Part shown: positions 38,867 to 41,540 of the stretch, piece by piece
Layout of the letters: each line of letters starts with the position of its first letter
Position numbering within the stretch: the first letter of the stretch is position 1
Source: a virus
Strand: one strand, 5' to 3'
Virus record (IMG/VR): IMGVR_UViG_3300025128_000103
Coordinates: 1 to 41,540 of that record
DNA length: 41,540 bases
Program-made: the position numbers and the translations under genes
The notes under the pieces: generated by a model
Told to the model about the DNA's origin: nothing
Databases searched by the model: none
Seen by the model: only the letters and a program-made list of their open reading frames with translations

Positions 38867-41540
38867 ATGACAAAAGCAAGAGATATAGCTAATCTTATGT
38901 CCACTTTAGGTGGAACAGATTTAGATACTGATGCTGGCGAGGTAGTTCCTCATATTAAACTTGATGTACTCTATCCTGCTGTTGCAGGGAAACTTTTAGA
39001 TGGCTCAACATCACACTCTGGAGATTATGGAACAGAACAGTCTGACGGAAGGAAATATTATTATACGGATATTCAAGGTAGTAAACCCATAAAAGACCCT
39101 CGCATTGGTGCTTACTTTGGAAGCCAAAGACATATGTTTAAGTCATTACAACTACTTGAACAAGAGACTGCAACGCAAGGTTCAAATGTTTATTCGATTG
39201 ATGGTCGTGAATGGATAAGAGCCTATACAACATCTGCAAAAAACTTTGTTATGGAGAATGGGAGTCATGGTGAAGTCCTTTTGGGAACTGATGATTGTGC
39301 AGGAGTAACATTAGAAATTGTGGGATTTTTTAATAATTTTAATATGATTTCTAGAACTGCCACAAATCAATGTGATGATATTGGTGTTACAGTAAATGGA
39401 GGAACAGAACGAGATTCAGCCGATACAGGTAAACTTTTTGGGGATGCATCAGTAGTATCACCACTTGGAAGTAGATATGTTTCCTCAGGATCAGTTATAA
39501 ATCATGGAGATTCAAATTTAACAACTGATTTAGGTACTACACCAAAAATAAATACACTAAAAATAACAGCAAAAACTGGCTCGTCTGAATATGTTTATAC
39601 ATATGGAATTGAACTAATAGCCCAAGACACCACTTCAACTGCTAATAAATCCAAGATACAGATTCCTGCACAAACAGTAATTAGTTATGGTAAGAAACAT
39701 TCTATCTCAGCAACAGCACAGCATTATGATCCTTTTAATGGATTCACATCCGGTAACTTAGCCGCAGTACAAGCACTAATAGATACAGATACATCATTAG
39801 GTATAGCTAACTGGTTACACTCAAGTACATACTACAGGCCCTACAATGGTGGTAGGGTTGTCAAGTGGGTTGATTCATCTGGAACAATAAAAACTTCTGT
39901 AAACATGATGCCTCCGAATGCTAGGTCAATAGGAAACTCAGCATCACTTACTAATGCCACTGCAAAGGCAAATGCATCTATTGCGAATAATACTTTCTAT
40001 CCAACAATGGAAGCTGGAGCAATAGACCACTCACAAGCCGAAGTCGCACAGGCATTCCATTGGAGAGAATTCGGAAATGGTGCGGCCAATACAGGAGGAG
40101 GAGGTAATTATGCAGATGCAAGTATGCTTACTGGAACTGCCGATGATATTGCCTATGTAATGGATGACGGACTTACAGGCTTATCCGCTAAAAATTGGAG
40201 AGGTAGTTCAACTCACAAGGCACTCATGGGGCCTACTTCTGGCACGAACAATTCAGTATACATAACATTTATTGGTACAGGAATTTCATGGAAAGCAAAG
40301 TCTGTAACACATGGTGGTGTTGATGAATATAGATGGTTTGTTGATGGAATCGAGGTTAAGGTATATGATGGGTCTGGAACAACATCAGAATTTGAAACGC
40401 CAGCACAAAATCTCCCATATGGTACTCATATTGTAGAAGTACGGGCTGTTGCGGCATCAGATACAGCAGATCAAGCTATTAAAGAATTAACCTTTTACCA
40501 ACCTAAGATGCCACCTATACCAGAGTCTGCTTGTATAGTATCGGACTTCATGCTCATGTCTGATTTTGTTAGTATTCCAAATAATACAGCAATAGATCAA
40601 ACTAAAATATCAAAAGGAGTTAGGAGAATTAGTGGTTCAAGAGATGTACATTATAATGGCTCTGCATTTGTTTATACTTCTGCTCCTCATTTAGCAACTG
40701 AAACTAATGCTCATGGGTTTAGAATTTATTCTGATTCAAATAATAAATCAGTTACACTACCTTATTTTGGCAATAGTATAGTTTGTAATGCTGGAGTTTC
40801 TACTAATAGATCAACAGCAAACCAATTTAAAATTAATGGGACATTGGTTACTACATCATCTTCTGGTACGAATCATAGTGGCACTCAAGTTCTAAGTTCA
40901 TGGACAACTGGAGCAGGTAGTTTTGCAACAGATAATGATGGATCGTTTACAATGGATCATGCTTCTACTGACCAAAACGGATTTGCAAGTGTTTCTGGCA
41001 TTATTACTGGTCTAAATACAGTAAATATTAGCGATACCACTACTGATTATTTAATGTTTAACGGGTTCGATATAGCAACACCAATCAGAACCAGTTATTC
41101 CTATCAATTTTTTGAAGGCCAATTTACAAAGGATCTAATTGGAGGCGACAGGAATATGGAACAGACTAACCTTGTAGTTTCTCCTTCTGGTAAAACATGG
41201 GATGAAGTCACAAGAGATACGAGTTATCTTGGAAATATGCGTTTCTTATCGAACCAAAGTACCGCAATTAACTCAACAACTCAAGAATCAATAGGAGATG
41301 AATTTAGAGGGAGACTTGATAACGTACATTTAATGAGTAAAGATTTCGCTATAGCATATGATGAAGCTGTTTGTTTAAAAGATGGAGAATATGAAATTCA
41401 AATGTCAACTCATATGGATGCTGGTGGAGGTGGGGCACATTATAATAAATTAAGACATAATGGTAATACTGTAAGAGAATCTTATTATGAAAATTCTGGT
41501 AATGGTTTTGTTACTGCTTTCATGTGTATTGCTCTAAAAA
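38867..41540 (+). CDS. Large tail fibre/spike protein, 5' part (continues at base 1)
   Basis: Open from the ATG at 38867 to the window end; joined through the 217-base overlap to 1-294 it encodes 916 residues. The N-terminus (TKARDIANLMSTLGG) is a widespread phage-fibre start. The rest is beta-rich, Thr/Asn/Gly-rich, with a SGNH-like possibility not supported by a clear GDS motif. An Ig-like module appears around 460-545 (VYITFIGTGISWKAKSVT, then HIVEVRAVAAS). The C-terminal third has regular strand-turn repeats. As the largest fibre, beside assembly factors, it is the best candidate for the receptor-binding protein. Confidence 0.85.
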   Translation, partial: MTKARDIANLMSTLGGTDLDTDAGEVVPHIKLDVLYPAVAGKLLDGSTSHSGDYGTEQSDGRKYYYTDIQGSKPIKDPRIGAYFGSQRHMFKSLQLLEQETATQGSNVYSIDGREWIRAYTTSAKNFVMENGSHGEVLLGTDDCAGVTLEIVGFFNNFNMISRTATNQCDDIGVTVNGGTERDSADTGKLFGDASVVSPLGSRYVSSGSVINHGDSNLTTDLGTTPKINTLKITAKTGSSEYVYTYGIELIAQDTTSTANKSKIQIPAQTVISYGKKHSISATAQHYDPFNGFTSGNLAAVQALIDTDTSLGIANWLHSSTYYRPYNGGRVVKWVDSSGTIKTSVNMMPPNARSIGNSASLTNATAKANASIANNTFYPTMEAGAIDHSQAEVAQAFHWREFGNGAANTGGGGNYADASMLTGTADDIAYVMDDGLTGLSAKNWRGSSTHKALMGPTSGTNNSVYITFIGTGISWKAKSVTHGGVDEYRWFVDGIEVKVYDGSGTTSEFETPAQNLPYGTHIVEVRAVAASDTADQAIKELTFYQPKMPPIPESACIVSDFMLMSDFVSIPNNTAIDQTKISKGVRRISGSRDVHYNGSAFVYTSAPHLATETNAHGFRIYSDSNNKSVTLPYFGNSIVCNAGVSTNRSTANQFKINGTLVTTSSSGTNHSGTQVLSSWTTGAGSFATDNDGSFTMDHASTDQNGFASVSGIITGLNTVNISDTTTDYLMFNGFDIATPIRTSYSYQFFEGQFTKDLIGGDRNMEQTNLVVSPSGKTWDEVTRDTSYLGNMRFLSNQSTAINSTTQESIGDEFRGRLDNVHLMSKDFAIAYDEAVCLKDGEYEIQMSTHMDAGGGGAHYNKLRHNGNTVRESYYENSGNGFVTAFMCIALK
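41324..41540. repeat. Terminal overlap, right copy
   Basis: Same 217 bases as 1-217, one substitution (T at 41450 versus C at 127, silent). See the left copy; it proves that the fibre gene continues across the junction. Confidence 0.95.

Overview
The window is one tailed-phage genome, essentially complete and circular in the assembly. The last 217 bases (41324-41540) repeat the first 217 (1-217) with a single C/T difference, so the unique circle is about 41,323 bp. The linear ends cut a tail-fibre gene: its 5' part starts at 38867 and its 3' part ends at 294. The DNA is AT-rich. The gene set suggests a short-tailed (podovirus-like) phage: large terminase, large portal, scaffold, capsid, a gp11/gp12-like adaptor and nozzle pair, internal virion proteins and a 2,097-residue giant protein, with no tape measure, sheath or tail tube. 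Lipoproteins and an M15 endolysin in the lysis cassette suggest a Gram-negative host. Resemblance of several proteins to marine virome sequences is from memory and suggests an aquatic source. No integrase is seen, so a lytic lifestyle is likely but not proven.

Layout, read as a circle. (1) A divergent control region (33593-34011) holds back-to-back promoters, five copies of a 9-bp motif, a 14-bp inverted repeat, C-rich direct repeats and two DnaA-box-like sites. (2) Rightward from it run a putative small terminase (34012), a tail-fibre block (34735 across the junction to 294), a tail-assembly chaperone, a lysis cassette (851-2416), then large terminase, portal, scaffold, capsid, adaptor, nozzle, internal virion proteins and the giant protein, ending at 21854. 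(3) After a 254-bp gap with four tandem 24-bp repeats, a rightward DNA-metabolism operon (22109-30013) encodes a small HTH regulator, a zinc-ribbon protein, a RusA-like resolvase, a YqaJ-like exonuclease, a second PD-(D/E)XK-like nuclease, a Sak4-like ATPase, a DUF669/SSB-like protein, an HNH nuclease and a primase-helicase. It ends with a TGT/DpdA-like enzyme and a VUT/YhhQ-like transporter. (4) A leftward block of nine small or uncharacterised genes (33592 down to 30062) converges on it at a hairpin near 30021-30042.

How the genes fit together: the replication/recombination operon has its own primase-helicase and annealing machinery but no DNA polymerase, so host polymerase is probably recruited. 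The last two rightward genes are stop/start-overlapped with the primase. They look like a compact route for importing a 7-deazaguanine precursor and exchanging it into nucleic acid, plausibly phage DNA for protection from restriction; this is the most interesting functional inference here. The leftward block is probably early host-takeover or counter-defence genes of unknown function. Several of them share an unusual GGTAC motif two or three bases before the start codon.
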